Shown piece by piece: positions 26,347-36,239 of a stretch of DNA of 48,850 nt (positions within the stretch are counted from its first letter, which is position 1; every line of letters begins with the position of its first letter). Below the pieces are notes generated by a model that was not told where the DNA came from, searched no databases, and worked only from the letters and a program-made list of their open reading frames with translations. The translations under genes were made by a program, and so were the position numbers. The DNA is from Verrucomicrobia bacterium SCGC AAA164-E04 (GTDB lineage Bacteria > Verrucomicrobiota > Verrucomicrobiia > Limisphaerales > AAA164-E04), in assembly GCA_000383715.1 (NCBI GenBank), contig KB911972.1, positions 1 to 48,850 of the forward strand, in the 5' to 3' direction.

Positions 26347-27387
26347 TTATGACTTGCAAAGGTTTTGGAGTTTGTCCCAAGCCTGACCGGATTTCAGTAA
26401 ATCAGTAGCAAGATCCCATCCACTGACCATTGAATTGGCACGACCTGCGACAAAGAGTGCAGCAGCGGTGTTCAGTAAGACCGCATCCAATTTAGGCCCT
26501 TTCAGGTTGCCTTGAAGCAGCTTACGAATGATGCTCGCATTTTCACTCGCATCACCGCCAGCTAAATCATGAATAGATGCCTCTGCAATTGGAAACGATT
26601 CAGGCGATGTCGTCGATTCATGAAATCCACGGTCTTGATAAAATTCAGCAACATGGTTTAAACCGACCGTGGAAAACTCATCGAGAAAACCACCATCACC
26701 TACTTCTCCTGAGACAACCATTCCTCGGGTCACTCCAATTGACTGGAGCACTTTGCCAAGCTTGCCACAAATTTCAGGCTTGGGAACTCCAATCAACTGT
26801 GCGCTGGGTTTCAATGGATTCAATAGAGGACCAAGAAAGTTAAAAATGGTTCGTTGCCCTTCCGCAGCACAAAGTTTGCGTGCGGGTACGATGTGCTTGA
26901 ATGCTGGATGATAATGGGGAGCAAACAGGAAGACAAAACCATGTTCCTTCAGTGAATCGACTGCTTCATCTGGCGGTAAATCAACAGGAATCCCAAGGGC
27001 CTCGAGCACGTCTGCACTGCCAGACTTCGAAGTGACTGCGCGATTTCCATGCTTGGCCACACAGACGCCTGCTGCTGCAGCCAGAAGTGCGACGGTGGTC
27101 GAAATATTGAAGGTATTCTGATGGTCACCACCCGTGCCACAAACATCCAAAATGGGAGATTCTCGCATGGAGCGATCCAGGATTGGCTTGACCGCTTTAT
27201 CGCGCAATAAAGAGGCAAATCCTGCAATTTCTTCAACCGTTTCTCCCTTGCGGGCAAGAGACGCCAGAAAGGAAGCCTTCACTTCAACTGACTCCTCATC
27301 AGAAACCAATGCGTCAATCGCAAGTTTTATCTCACGTGGATCCAGGTCTTTTCCCGGTTCTAATGACTTTACGAGGTCGCTCAACAT
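26347..27387 (-). CDS. trpD: Anthranilate phosphoribosyltransferase
   Basis: A 346-aa enzyme with the PRPP/anthranilate signatures DVCGTGGDHQNTFNISTTVA (GTGGD), KHGNRAVTSKSGSADVLEALG and RTIFNFLGPLLNP. It transfers phosphoribose from PRPP to anthranilate in tryptophan synthesis. The frame is open to 27420; the ATG at 27387 is preferred because it begins the N-terminal helix (LSDLVKSLEPGKDL) at normal family length, with no SD visible at either. No other trp gene is in the window. The ELM1-family gene starts 31 bp downstream on the same strand, so trpD may lead a mixed operon. Confidence 0.96.
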   Translation of the reverse strand: MLSDLVKSLEPGKDLDPREIKLAIDALVSDEESVEVKASFLASLARKGETVEEIAGFASLLRDKAVKPILDRSMRESPILDVCGTGGDHQNTFNISTTVALLAAAAGVCVAKHGNRAVTSKSGSADVLEALGIPVDLPPDEAVDSLKEHGFVFLFAPHYHPAFKHIVPARKLCAAEGQRTIFNFLGPLLNPLKPSAQLIGVPKPEICGKLGKVLQSIGVTRGMVVSGEVGDGGFLDEFSTVGLNHVAEFYQDRGFHESTTSPESFPIAEASIHDLAGGDASENASIIRKLLQGNLKGPKLDAVLLNTAAALFVAGRANSMVSGWDLATDLLKSGQAWDKLQNLCKS

Positions 27388-27502
27388 AAGGAAACTATAA
27401 TGATTGAAGGTCAGGATCAAAGAAGGAAATCGTGTGTGGTGGTGTTAATGACTCAAGGACCAGACATTGCAGATCATCGACGTAAACATTATGGTACACA
27501 TC

Positions 27503-30500
27503 ATGACGACTGGATCTAGAAACCACAGAGCATGGCCATCTCTTTTGAGCTTGGTCATATCGATATGTGCACTCTGCTCAATCAAAGGGGCAAGCCCCGA
27601 TGGGAAAGAGCGTCAATTCATTGAAAACCCCCGACAACTCATTCTAGCCGGAAGACGAAGCGGAGAAGGTTATTTTTCCAAGGATGGCACCAAGTTGGTT
27701 TTTCAGGCGGAGCGAGACGATTCCAACCCATTTTTTCAAATCTATTCCCTCGACTTGACAAATGGAGAGATGACACGAGTTTCTCCGGGGATTGGAAAAA
27801 CAACCTGCTCCTATTTTCATCCAAACGGAAGTCAAATTCTATTTGCCTCCACGCATCACGATCCCCAAGCACTTCAAAAGCAAGAGGCAGAGCTTGAGTT
27901 GCGCCAATCGGGCAAGGAACGACGTTATGCGTGGGATTACGATGCAACCATGGACATCTTCTCGTCAGGACTGAACGGCGCTTCTTCCCCCGTCCAATTG
28001 ACGAACAGCAAGGGTTACGATGCCGAAGGATCGTATTCCCCGAATGGAGACTGGATCGCTTTTTGTTCGGTCAGGCATGCTTTCCCCATCGAACAATTAT
28101 CGCCAGAGCTGCGGAAGCGGTATGAGATTGATCCATCCTACTTTGGAGAAATCTATTTAATGCGATCAGATGGCACCCAGACAAAACGTTTGACCAACCA
28201 CGATGGATATGATGGAGGCCCATTCTTTTCCCCCGATGGTAAACATATTGTTTGGAGAAGGTTCGATCAAGAGGGAACCAATGCGGATATCATGACAATG
28301 AATCTTGAAGGAAGTGATATCAGGCAAATCACACAAGACTTTGGAATGGCATGGGCGCCATTTTACCATCCATCCAATGAGTACATCATCTTCACATCCA
28401 ATCGAGAGGGCTTTTCAAATTTCGAACTCTTCATTGTGGATCGGCTTGGCTATCGCAAACCAATTCAAGTTTCCTTTACGGATGGATTCGATGGTTTGCC
28501 TGTTTTTTCGCCGGATGGCACAAAATTAGTGTGGACCTCAAACAGGTATGCATCCCAACCAGGATCCAAGGACAAGGGGCATCTTTTCATTTCGGATTGG
28601 AATCACGAGGCAGCAAGACTTGCACTCAGAAAGTCTCCCATCCGCCAAAAAGTAAAGCCTAAGTCGGCGAAAAAAACCAACGGAGGACGATTCCCCGATA
28701 CCCCTCCTGTTGAAATTGAGGCGATACCGGGCATCGCCCCCCAAAGAAACATCAGGGTAGAGATAAAAGAACCTGAACTTTCACCGTTGATTACCGAGGA
28801 AGATCTGAAAAAGCATGTTTACTTTTTGGCATCGGATACACTTGAAGGACGCATGACCGGGGAAAAAGGCTCTCGCTTGGCAGCCAAATATATTGCGAAA
28901 TCGCTCAAACAAATCGGAATCCAGCCAATGACTTCGCTGAATGGTTATTACCAGCCATTTGATTTCAGTTCGGGGGTTGAGGTCAACAGTGATAACACTT
29001 CTCTTTCATGGGAAAACAAATCAAAAGAAAACGCGCAAGAGGCACGTAGTGATCTCGGACTAGGCGTTGATTTTCGCCCTCTAGCATTTTCCTCGAATGG
29101 TGATTTCAGTGGTGGGCTGGTTTTTGCCGGTTATGGCCTTAAAGTGCCGGGAGAAGGCGCAGAAAGCTACAACTCCTACGCTGGTTTGAATGTATCAAAT
29201 AAAGTAGCTGTCGTGCTGAGGTATGTTCCAGAGGGAGTCAGCAGCGCGCGTCGTGCCGTGTTGAACAGATATGCTTCTCTGCGCTACAAAGCCATGATTG
29301 CCAGAGAACAAGGGGCCAAAGGCATTTTGATTGTGAGTGGTCCAAACTCACCCAACCCAGGCAAACTGATCCCGATGCGTTCCGACCAGAGCCTTGGTGA
29401 TTCAGGAATACTGGCCGCAAGCATCAACAGCGATACCGCTGATGCCTGGCTTAGCTCGAGAGGACAAAATTTAAAAAAATTACAAACCGGCCTTGATCAG
29501 GAAAACCCCCACGCTGTGGGGGCCTTGGAAATACCTGAAACCAGGGTTCAGTTATCCATTCAATTGAACAGGCTCAGGAAGCAAGACAATAATGTGATTG
29601 GGGTTTTACACCCGCCCAGAACTGATTCTACTGCACATGAATACATTATGTTGGGGGCTCACTACGATCACCTTGGGTTTGGAGACGTGGGTGGATTTAA
29701 CGCCAAAGGAGAGGAAAAAATGATTCACAATGGCGCTGATGATAACGCATCCGGTGTCGCTGCTGTGTTGGAAATGGCAGGCGCGGTTCGCCAGCAATTG
29801 ATCAAAGCACCCAACTCAATGAAAAAAGGTGTGATATTCAGCTTTTGGTCAGGAGAGGAATTAGGCTTGATTGGGTCCACCCATTTCGCAGATCAACCTC
29901 CGATGCCTTTGGAGCGCATAAAGGCTTATTTAAATTTCGATATGGTGGGTAGGTTAAGGGAAAATCGCCTCACTCTTCAGGGAACAGGCAGCTCCAGTGA
30001 ATGGAAGTCATTCATTGAAAAATGGAATATTATTAGTGGCTTTCAATTGATATTGCAGGACGATCCGTACCTTCCGACCGACACGACAGCGTTTTACCCA
30101 AAGGGAATCCCCGTGTTATCATTTTTCACCGGCAGTCATGAGGAATATCACCGCCCTGCAGATGATCCAGATACTCTGAATTGGAGAGGATTACTAAGAA
30201 TAAGTCAATTTGCCTCCAAAGCAGTCAGAAACCTGATAGATGATGAATCAACAGAGCTAACTTATGCAGAAGTAGCTCCGATCCAAAATGGAGGGCAAAG
30301 GGATACACTGAGGGTGTATTTGGGGACGATTCCGGATTACACATCAGAGACCGAAGGCGTGAAGTTAACGGGAGTCAGAGCCGGAGGGCCAGCTGATAAA
30401 GCTGGGCTCAAGGCGGGTGATGTCATCACCTCACTGGCTGGTAACCCCATTAAAAATATTTACGACTACACTTATGCATTGGACGCTACAAAGATAGGTA

Positions 30501-30574
30501 AAACCACGGAAATAACCATTCTAAGGTCGAACGTATCGATTCAAAAAAACATTGTTCCGATAGCAAGGCCATAA
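27503..30574 (+). CDS. Exported TolB-like propeller / M28 peptidase / PDZ protein
   Basis: About 1023 aa from the ATG at 27503; a TTG at 27467 and an ATG at 27491 are alternatives. The chosen start gives a signal peptide (h-region SLLSLVISICALCSI). Residues ~40-390 are TolB/PD40 propeller repeats (SKDGTKLVFQAERDDS, SPNGDWIAFCS, SPDGKHIVWRRFD, SPDGTKLVWTSNR). A PA-type insert follows, then an M28 zinc peptidase with intact metal ligands: AHYDHLG (His), GADDNASG (Asp), SGEELG (catalytic Glu), FDMVGR (Asp) and EEYHRPADD (His). The C-terminal ~90 residues form a PDZ domain (AGLKAGDVITSLAGN). It is expected to be a secreted aminopeptidase; protein target unknown. Confidence 0.9.
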   Translation: MTTGSRNHRAWPSLLSLVISICALCSIKGASPDGKERQFIENPRQLILAGRRSGEGYFSKDGTKLVFQAERDDSNPFFQIYSLDLTNGEMTRVSPGIGKTTCSYFHPNGSQILFASTHHDPQALQKQEAELELRQSGKERRYAWDYDATMDIFSSGLNGASSPVQLTNSKGYDAEGSYSPNGDWIAFCSVRHAFPIEQLSPELRKRYEIDPSYFGEIYLMRSDGTQTKRLTNHDGYDGGPFFSPDGKHIVWRRFDQEGTNADIMTMNLEGSDIRQITQDFGMAWAPFYHPSNEYIIFTSNREGFSNFELFIVDRLGYRKPIQVSFTDGFDGLPVFSPDGTKLVWTSNRYASQPGSKDKGHLFISDWNHEAARLALRKSPIRQKVKPKSAKKTNGGRFPDTPPVEIEAIPGIAPQRNIRVEIKEPELSPLITEEDLKKHVYFLASDTLEGRMTGEKGSRLAAKYIAKSLKQIGIQPMTSLNGYYQPFDFSSGVEVNSDNTSLSWENKSKENAQEARSDLGLGVDFRPLAFSSNGDFSGGLVFAGYGLKVPGEGAESYNSYAGLNVSNKVAVVLRYVPEGVSSARRAVLNRYASLRYKAMIAREQGAKGILIVSGPNSPNPGKLIPMRSDQSLGDSGILAASINSDTADAWLSSRGQNLKKLQTGLDQENPHAVGALEIPETRVQLSIQLNRLRKQDNNVIGVLHPPRTDSTAHEYIMLGAHYDHLGFGDVGGFNAKGEEKMIHNGADDNASGVAAVLEMAGAVRQQLIKAPNSMKKGVIFSFWSGEELGLIGSTHFADQPPMPLERIKAYLNFDMVGRLRENRLTLQGTGSSSEWKSFIEKWNIISGFQLILQDDPYLPTDTTAFYPKGIPVLSFFTGSHEEYHRPADDPDTLNWRGLLRISQFASKAVRNLIDDESTELTYAEVAPIQNGGQRDTLRVYLGTIPDYTSETEGVKLTGVRAGGPADKAGLKAGDVITSLAGNPIKNIYDYTYALDATKIGKTTEITILRSNVSIQKNIVPIARP

Positions 30575-30630
30575 ACCTTTTCTTAGGCATGAATCCTGCA
30601 TTTGGCCCCTAATGGCGCAGATAATTCCTA

Positions 30631-30636
30631 TATAAT
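30631..30636 (+). promoter_or_regulatory. Perfect -10 box TATAAT upstream of the rml operon
   Basis: TATAAT matches the sigma-70 -10 consensus, but no good -35 lies 16-18 bp upstream (CCTAAT region), so it would be a weak or activator-dependent promoter. It lies 190 bp upstream of rmlB. Confidence 0.28.
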
Positions 30637-30641
30637 CTATG

Positions 30642-30668
30642 CAATAAAATTGCATTCGCAATTTATTG
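30642..30668. repeat. AT-rich inverted repeat in the leader of the rml operon
   Basis: CAATAAAATTGC (30642-30653) and GCAATTTATTG (30658-30668) form an 11-bp stem with one bulged A and a 4-nt loop. Two further small hairpins follow: TCTCC/GGAGA (30683-30699) and AAAGGA/TCCTTT (30699-30716). They may form a structured leader or terminate the M28 peptidase transcript; no T-run directly follows the first stem. Confidence 0.4.
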
Positions 30669-30825
30669 AACTTGTTTTGCACTCTCCGATAACAGGAGAA
30701 AGGATTTATTTCCTTTAATATTTGAACCGATTCATTCAGAAACGGGTATGGAAAAGCTCATAGATGTCGATTCTCATGCGAACCGACCGTGGCGAAGCCG
30801 TGTCTGATAATTCGAAATCATATCC

Positions 30826-31866
30826 ATGAGAATACTTGTAACTGGTGGAGCGGGCTTTATTGGATCAAATCTGATCAGGCATCTTCTTATACAACCTGAA
30901 GTCGAAAAAGTAGTCAATCTTGATGCCCTTACCTATGCGGGGAATTCAGTGAGCCTGAAACATTTGGAAACCAGCAACCGTTACCACTTCAAAAAGGGCC
31001 AAATTCAAGACCGCTTGATGGTGTCCAAATTATTGCGAGAGAAAAAAATCACGCATGTCATGAACTTAGCAGCAGAATCGCATGTAGATCGATCCATCGA
31101 GGGACCTGATGCTTTTGTTCAGACAAACATCGTAGGGACTTTTGAACTTTTGGAAGCATGCAGGAGTTATGAAAAAGAAATCTGTAACAAAATCAAGTTT
31201 CTGCATATCTCCACAGACGAAGTATTTGGCAGTTTGGGAAATGAAGGGAAATTTACTGAATCGACGCCATATGCACCCAATTCTCCCTATGCAGCAAGCA
31301 AAGCGGCTTCTGACATGCTGGTGAGATCTTACCATAAAACTTACGACCTGGATTGTGTCATCACGAACTGCTCAAACAACTACGGCCCCTACCAGTTCCC
31401 GGAGAAGCTGATACCGCTGGTTATCATGAAGGCCACGCGAGGGGAATCCATCCCTGTTTACGGAAAAGGAGATAATGTAAGGGACTGGCTCTATGTCACT
31501 GATCATGCTGAGGCACTTTTTAGAGCTGCAGCAAAGGGGCTTTCAGGTGAAACATACAACATCGGGGGAGATCAAGAGATTCAAAATATTGATCTGGTTA
31601 ATGGCATTTGCACCGCCCTCGACCATAAATGCCCCAAAAATGGAGGAGGAAGCTATGCCGAGCAGATTCAATTTGTGCCGGACAGACCGGGGCATGATTT
31701 CCGTTATGCTATCGACGCTTCCAAGATCAAAAAAGATCTGGGCTGGTTACCGCAATATAATATCAAGAGCGGACTTGAGGCCACCATCGATTGGTATCTG
31801 AAAAACACAGACTGGTGCGAATCAGTATTGAGCAGAGGTTACGAATTGCAACGACTTGGTCTTTAA
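30826..31866 (+). CDS. rmlB: dTDP-glucose 4,6-dehydratase
   Basis: A 346-aa extended short-chain dehydrogenase. The NAD-binding motif is [11 protein letters not shown] at residues 6-16; the catalytic residues are seen in [12 protein letters not shown] (Thr-Asp-Glu) and [13 protein letters not shown] (Tyr-x3-Lys). [16 protein letters not shown] and [13 protein letters not shown] are typical of RmlB. It makes dTDP-4-keto-6-deoxyglucose, the second step of dTDP-L-rhamnose synthesis. It begins the B-A-C-D set after a 250-bp leader with several hairpins, so transcription of the glycan locus may start here. Confidence 0.97.
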   Translation: MRILVTGGAGFIGSNLIRHLLIQPEVEKVVNLDALTYAGNSVSLKHLETSNRYHFKKGQIQDRLMVSKLLREKKITHVMNLAAESHVDRSIEGPDAFVQTNIVGTFELLEACRSYEKEICNKIKFLHISTDEVFGSLGNEGKFTESTPYAPNSPYAASKAASDMLVRSYHKTYDLDCVITNCSNNYGPYQFPEKLIPLVIMKATRGESIPVYGKGDNVRDWLYVTDHAEALFRAAAKGLSGETYNIGGDQEIQNIDLVNGICTALDHKCPKNGGGSYAEQIQFVPDRPGHDFRYAIDASKIKKDLGWLPQYNIKSGLEATIDWYLKNTDWCESVLSRGYELQRLGL

Positions 31867-31886
31867 AGTTTTACCAGATCAAATTC

Positions 31887-32780
31887 ATGAACTCACAAAA
31901 ACGAAAAGGAATCATTCTTGCCGGAGGTGCTGGCACTCGTTTACACCCTGCGACGCTTTCTGTGTCCAAGCAGCTTTTGCCAATCTACGATAAGCCCATG
32001 ATCTATTATCCGCTGAGCACACTGATGCTGGCAGACATACAAGAGATACTCATTATCTCAACTCCTCGGGATTTACCTCATTTCAAGGAACTTCTGGGCA
32101 ATGGTAGTCAATGGGGATTACGCTTCGCTTATGAGGAACAACCTTCCCCTGAGGGAATTGCTCAAGCTTTTATTATCGGGGAATCTTTTCTTGAAGATGC
32201 TCCCTGCTCTCTGGTTTTGGGGGATAATATCTTTTACGGTCATCAAATGACTGAACTGCTTAAGGGAGCCTCAGCATATACGAAAGGGGCATCAGTATTT
32301 GCCTATCGAGTCACAGACCCAGAACGATATGGAGTCGTTGAATTCGATTCCAACATGAAGGCTGAAAAGCTCGTGGAGAAACCCAAATCACCGGGTTCCC
32401 CCTATGCAGTTACTGGACTTTATTTTTATGATTCGACAGTTGTTGAAAGAGCAAAAAACCTCCAACCCTCCGCGCGCGGTGAGCTGGAAATAACAGATTT
32501 GAATAACTCATATCTGGATGATGATTCCCTGAATGTGATTCCATTGGGGCGCGGCACGGCATGGCTCGATACCGGCACCCATGATTCCCTTCTGGAGGCA
32601 GGGCAATTTGTGGCCACTATTGAAAAAAGACAGGGCCTGAAAGTTGGAAGTCCCGAAGAAGTTGCCTGGAGAAAAGGATGGATCAGCGATAGGGCATTAT
32701 CAAAGCTTGGAAGTCGTTACAGCAATAATGCCTACGGATCTTATCTCAAGCATTTAGCCCAGAGCAAATCCGATATTTAG
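31887..32780 (+). CDS. rmlA: Glucose-1-phosphate thymidylyltransferase
   Basis: A 297-aa nucleotidyltransferase with the nucleotide-binding signature [16 protein letters not shown], the catalytic [26 protein letters not shown] and [19 protein letters not shown]. It activates glucose-1-phosphate with dTTP, step one of dTDP-L-rhamnose synthesis, usually feedback-inhibited by the end product. The frame opens at 31791, overlapping rmlB; the ATG at 31887 gives the normal family length and a 20-bp gap. Confidence 0.97.
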   Translation: MNSQKRKGIILAGGAGTRLHPATLSVSKQLLPIYDKPMIYYPLSTLMLADIQEILIISTPRDLPHFKELLGNGSQWGLRFAYEEQPSPEGIAQAFIIGESFLEDAPCSLVLGDNIFYGHQMTELLKGASAYTKGASVFAYRVTDPERYGVVEFDSNMKAEKLVEKPKSPGSPYAVTGLYFYDSTVVERAKNLQPSARGELEITDLNNSYLDDDSLNVIPLGRGTAWLDTGTHDSLLEAGQFVATIEKRQGLKVGSPEEVAWRKGWISDRALSKLGSRYSNNAYGSYLKHLAQSKSDI

Positions 32781-32806
32781 TCGGATAAAAGCAATTTTAC
32801 TGCCTT

Positions 32807-33364
32807 ATGCCTTTTGAATTCAAACGCGCCCCGCTCGATGGTTTGTGGATCATTAAGCCCAAGAGGTATGGTGACAACCGTGGTTACTTTGAGGAATGCT
32901 ATCAATCAGAAGTGTTTGCTGGTCAGGGGATCAGTGAACCGTTTGTTCAGGACAACCAATCTTATTCTCAAAAAGGAGCTATACGTGGATTACACTTTCA
33001 GAAACCTCCATATGCTCAAGCTAAACTCGTTCGCGCTGTGACAGGCAAAATTCTGGACGTGGTTATCGATATCAGATCCACTTCCAAGACATTCGGTAAT
33101 CACTTTTCTATTGAATTAGACGAATCAGATGGAGAAATGCTTTACCTACCTGAGGGGTTTGCGCATGGTTTTGCCGTTCTTTCCAATGAAGCATTAGTGC
33201 ATTATAAGACAAGCAGGTATTACAATCCAGAAGCTGAGGGCGGCATTATTTGGAATGATCCTGATCTTGAAATTGACTGGAAAACAAAGGATCCCTGCCT
33301 GTCAAATAAAGACACGCAGTTACCTTCCTTTAAAGTTTTGATGGAATCCTGCTCTCCCTCTTAA
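32807..33364 (+). CDS. rmlC: dTDP-4-dehydrorhamnose 3,5-epimerase
   Basis: A 185-aa cupin enzyme with family signatures RGYFEECYQSEVFAG, FVQDNQSYSQKGAIRGLHFQ (catalytic His) and LYLPEGFAHGFAVLS. It inverts C3 and C5 of dTDP-4-keto-6-deoxyglucose, step three of the rhamnose pathway. It starts 26 bp after rmlA. No Shine-Dalgarno is visible. Confidence 0.97.
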   Translation: MPFEFKRAPLDGLWIIKPKRYGDNRGYFEECYQSEVFAGQGISEPFVQDNQSYSQKGAIRGLHFQKPPYAQAKLVRAVTGKILDVVIDIRSTSKTFGNHFSIELDESDGEMLYLPEGFAHGFAVLSNEALVHYKTSRYYNPEAEGGIIWNDPDLEIDWKTKDPCLSNKDTQLPSFKVLMESCSPS

Positions 33365-33393
33365 TACTCAGAAGGCCCCAGGCTTTTCAAAAA

Positions 33394-34242
33394 ATGAAAA
33401 TCGCAATCTCAGGAGTGGACGGCCAACTTGGTTCATTCTTCAGCTCGCAACTGAAACATGCCGGTGAATTTTTTGATGGGTATTCACGAGAAGATTGGAA
33501 TATCCTTTCAAGGAAGGATTCAGAAAATATTTTAGCATCCGGCAAATACGATATCCTGATCAATTGCGCGGCATACACGGATGTAGAAAAAGCCGAAACA
33601 GATCAGACGTCATGTATCGACATCAATGCCTGTGCATTGAAACACCTATCAGAGCAGTGCAGAAGGCATGGTATCCTTTTCGTGCATTTCAGCACAGATT
33701 ATATTTTTGATGGCATGTCCCAAAAACCCTATCAGGAAACGGACAAACCCAACCCAATCAATATCTATGGTGCCAGCAAGCTCGAGGGTGAACAAATCAT
33801 ACAAGCATCAGGCTGCAGGTATTTAATTGGCAGATTAAGTTGGCTTTTTGGAGGAAAAGACTCTGGGTTCACTTCCAAACTGCAGAAGTGGCGCGATGAA
33901 CATAAGGTTTTGAAAATAACCTCTGACGAAGTTTCGGCCCCAACTTTTGCAGGGCATGTTCCAAATGTCATTTTATCAGCCGTTGAAAAGAATCTTGAAG
34001 GAATTTTTCATATCAACAATAGTGGAAGTTGCAGTCGCTATGAGTGGGCCCGTTATTTTGCAGAACAAAACAATTGGAGTAATACCATAATCAAACCTGC
34101 CCTCATGAGTTCATTTAAAACTCAAGCCAGACGCCCAGGCTTTTCAGTCATGTGCAATAAAAAATTTCAGACTATTTGCAGAAAACCCATCCCTGAATGG
34201 AAGCTGGCCGTCAAAGAATCCATTCAAGAGAAGATTCAATGA
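33394..34242 (+). CDS. rmlD: dTDP-4-dehydrorhamnose reductase
   Basis: A 282-aa reductase of the RmlD family with the NAD(P) motif GVDGQLGSFF, FVHFSTDYIFDG and the catalytic YGASKLEGEQ (Tyr-x3-Lys). It makes dTDP-L-rhamnose, completing the set B-A-C-D in this window. Its TGA overlaps the ATG of the next gene by four bases (ATGA at 34239), indicating translational coupling. Confidence 0.96.
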   Translation: MKIAISGVDGQLGSFFSSQLKHAGEFFDGYSREDWNILSRKDSENILASGKYDILINCAAYTDVEKAETDQTSCIDINACALKHLSEQCRRHGILFVHFSTDYIFDGMSQKPYQETDKPNPINIYGASKLEGEQIIQASGCRYLIGRLSWLFGGKDSGFTSKLQKWRDEHKVLKITSDEVSAPTFAGHVPNVILSAVEKNLEGIFHINNSGSCSRYEWARYFAEQNNWSNTIIKPALMSSFKTQARRPGFSVMCNKKFQTICRKPIPEWKLAVKESIQEKIQ

Positions 34243-35180
34243 GCGAAAAAAAAAACATCCTTATTACTGGTGGAGCAGGTTTTGTTGGAAGCTGGCTCGT
34301 TGATAAATTCATTACCAAAAATGATGTAAACATCGTCATTGTCGATGACTTATCAACAGGAAGCAGGAACAACCTACCTCAAGTTCACAGCGACCGATGG
34401 ACATTTATTAAATGTGACATCAATAATTACAGGGAAATTTCAGCTGTCATGCTGGCTTTCCGCTTTGATTATGTTTTTCATTATGCTGCCGTTGTAGGCG
34501 TTCAACGCACTCTTGATAATCCCTCTGCTGTTTTAAAAGACATTGAAGGTCTAAAAAATATTTTGGATTTGAGTAAAAACACGGGCGTTAAACGTATTTT
34601 TTATTCTTCCTCATCAGAAGTATATGGTGAGCCCGTTGAAATGCCGCAAAATGAAAAAACGACACCCTTGAATTCTCGCCTGCCTTACGCAGTTGTCAAA
34701 AACCTGGGTGAAGTCATGCTCAGGACTTATCAATCCGAATATGGTTTAAATTATACAATCTTCCGCCTCTTCAACACGTATGGCCCCAGGCAAAGCCCGG
34801 ATTTCGTTATTTCAAAATTCATAAGCAAGGCTTTAGCAGGAGAGGCCGTGACCATATACGGTGATGGCAACCAGACTCGAACCTTTTGTTTTATTGAAGA
34901 TCACATCCTGGCGACTTTTTCAGCATATGAAGGTAATCAATTTATCAATGATGTTGTGAACATCGGGAACGATGTACAGATAAATGTAATAGAGTTAGCT
35001 GAAATAATTATCAGGCAAACCAATTCCAACTCTAAAATCAAATACCTGCCTGCCCTTCCTGATGGAGATATGCAAAGAAGGCAACCAGATGTTACCAATA
35101 TGATTGGATTGATGAATCGTACTTTCACCCCCCTGGAAAAAGGACTTGAAAAAACGATACTTTCTTTGCCCTGCAACTAA
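34239..35180 (+). CDS. NAD-dependent nucleotide-sugar epimerase/dehydratase
   Basis: A 313-aa extended SDR with NAD motif TGGAGFVGSWL, SSSSEVYGEP and the catalytic LPYAVVKNLGEV (Tyr-x3-Lys), plus FRLFNTYGPRQSPDFV. The closest general type is UDP-glucuronate decarboxylase or UDP-glucose 4-epimerase, but the substrate cannot be assigned. The frame opens at 34197; the ATG at 34239 is preferred because it overlaps the rmlD stop as ATGA and begins close to the Rossmann strand. Ten consecutive As lie at 34246-34255, within codons 3-6. Confidence 0.9.
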   Translation: MSEKKNILITGGAGFVGSWLVDKFITKNDVNIVIVDDLSTGSRNNLPQVHSDRWTFIKCDINNYREISAVMLAFRFDYVFHYAAVVGVQRTLDNPSAVLKDIEGLKNILDLSKNTGVKRIFYSSSSEVYGEPVEMPQNEKTTPLNSRLPYAVVKNLGEVMLRTYQSEYGLNYTIFRLFNTYGPRQSPDFVISKFISKALAGEAVTIYGDGNQTRTFCFIEDHILATFSAYEGNQFINDVVNIGNDVQINVIELAEIIIRQTNSNSKIKYLPALPDGDMQRRQPDVTNMIGLMNRTFTPLEKGLEKTILSLPCN

Positions 35181-35189
35181 ACAAAGTTG

Positions 35190-36239
35190 ATGTCAGCAGA
35201 GTCTTACAGCAAAAAAACTGAAAACAGCAACCCCTCACCAAGGGCTGATTGGGATGTGGCAATCATTATCGTCGCATACGAAGGAGACGCGTGGATTCCT
35301 GACTGCATAGAAAGCTTGAAAGCATCCACCCAGATCAATGCGCTCGTCCTGTTGATTGATAACAAGGATAATACAAACTTAATATCAGAAGAAATCGGAT
35401 CATTGACCATCCGCTGCTTCAAGACCCCCCACCCCATGGGCTTTGCAGATGCAAACAACTTTGCATTAATGAAGGTTCCATCGTCCGTGCCAAACATTTG
35501 TTTTCTAAATCAAGACACGCTCAGTCAGAAAAAATGGTTAGAGGAGGGATTAAATTGTCTGCATCAAAACCCCCAACTCGGAGCTGTCAGCCCTATGTTA
35601 AAAAATTATCAAGGAACTGACTGGGACAAGGAATTTCAATTTTTACTGAAGAAACAACCAGAATTTAAGAGCGACTGGTTAAATTGCTCCGATCATCGCT
35701 CTGTAGCAAAAATCCACTTGGTTGACGATATCCCGGCTACTGCGATGATTGTCAAAACAGAGGTTATCAAGCGATCCGGCCCCTTTGATAATATTTTCGG
35801 CAGTTATTACGAAGATTTCGACCTTTGCATGCGAATTAGAAAATTGGGGTATCATATTGCTGTTTGCCCTCAATCAATTCTTTTTCATTATTCTGGATCC
35901 ATTTCGCAAACGGAGGAAGCACGGAGGAAGAGGTCCCGTTGGGTAATCAGAAACAGGACTGTTCTCAAAATCAGAAGCAGCCACGGCCCCAGATGGCTTA
36001 AAGCATGGAGACATCTCATTATAAACGGATCCCTCCAAACAATAAGAGCGATCCTGAGAACTCCAAGTTCTTCGCCACTGCGTTCGGTAGCAATGGCACA
36101 TATTGATTTGATCGGAATCTTACCGAGGCTGTGCTCTTGTAAAATTGACAAAAAAAAATGGGATCAATTTCTAGAAGAAATTAATTGGGAGTCTTTTGCC
36201 ACTCAGCACCATTCCCTGAATGAAAATTTTACACATTAA
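35190..36239 (+). CDS. Family 2 glycosyltransferase (rhamnosyltransferase-like)
   Basis: A 349-aa GT-A enzyme: VAIIIVAYEGDAWIPDCIES (nucleotide-binding strand), LIDNKDN, PHPMGFADANNFAL, CFLNQDTLSQKKW (DxD-equivalent region) and GSYYEDFDLCMRIRKLGYHI, which carries the ED catalytic base motif. The layout matches bacterial GT2 rhamnosyltransferases, fitting the dTDP-rhamnose genes just upstream, although the donor is an inference. The ATG at 35190 directly follows a TTG at 35187. Its 3' end overlaps the next gene by 20 bp. Confidence 0.88.
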   Translation: MSAESYSKKTENSNPSPRADWDVAIIIVAYEGDAWIPDCIESLKASTQINALVLLIDNKDNTNLISEEIGSLTIRCFKTPHPMGFADANNFALMKVPSSVPNICFLNQDTLSQKKWLEEGLNCLHQNPQLGAVSPMLKNYQGTDWDKEFQFLLKKQPEFKSDWLNCSDHRSVAKIHLVDDIPATAMIVKTEVIKRSGPFDNIFGSYYEDFDLCMRIRKLGYHIAVCPQSILFHYSGSISQTEEARRKRSRWVIRNRTVLKIRSSHGPRWLKAWRHLIINGSLQTIRAILRTPSSSPLRSVAMAHIDLIGILPRLCSCKIDKKKWDQFLEEINWESFATQHHSLNENFTH

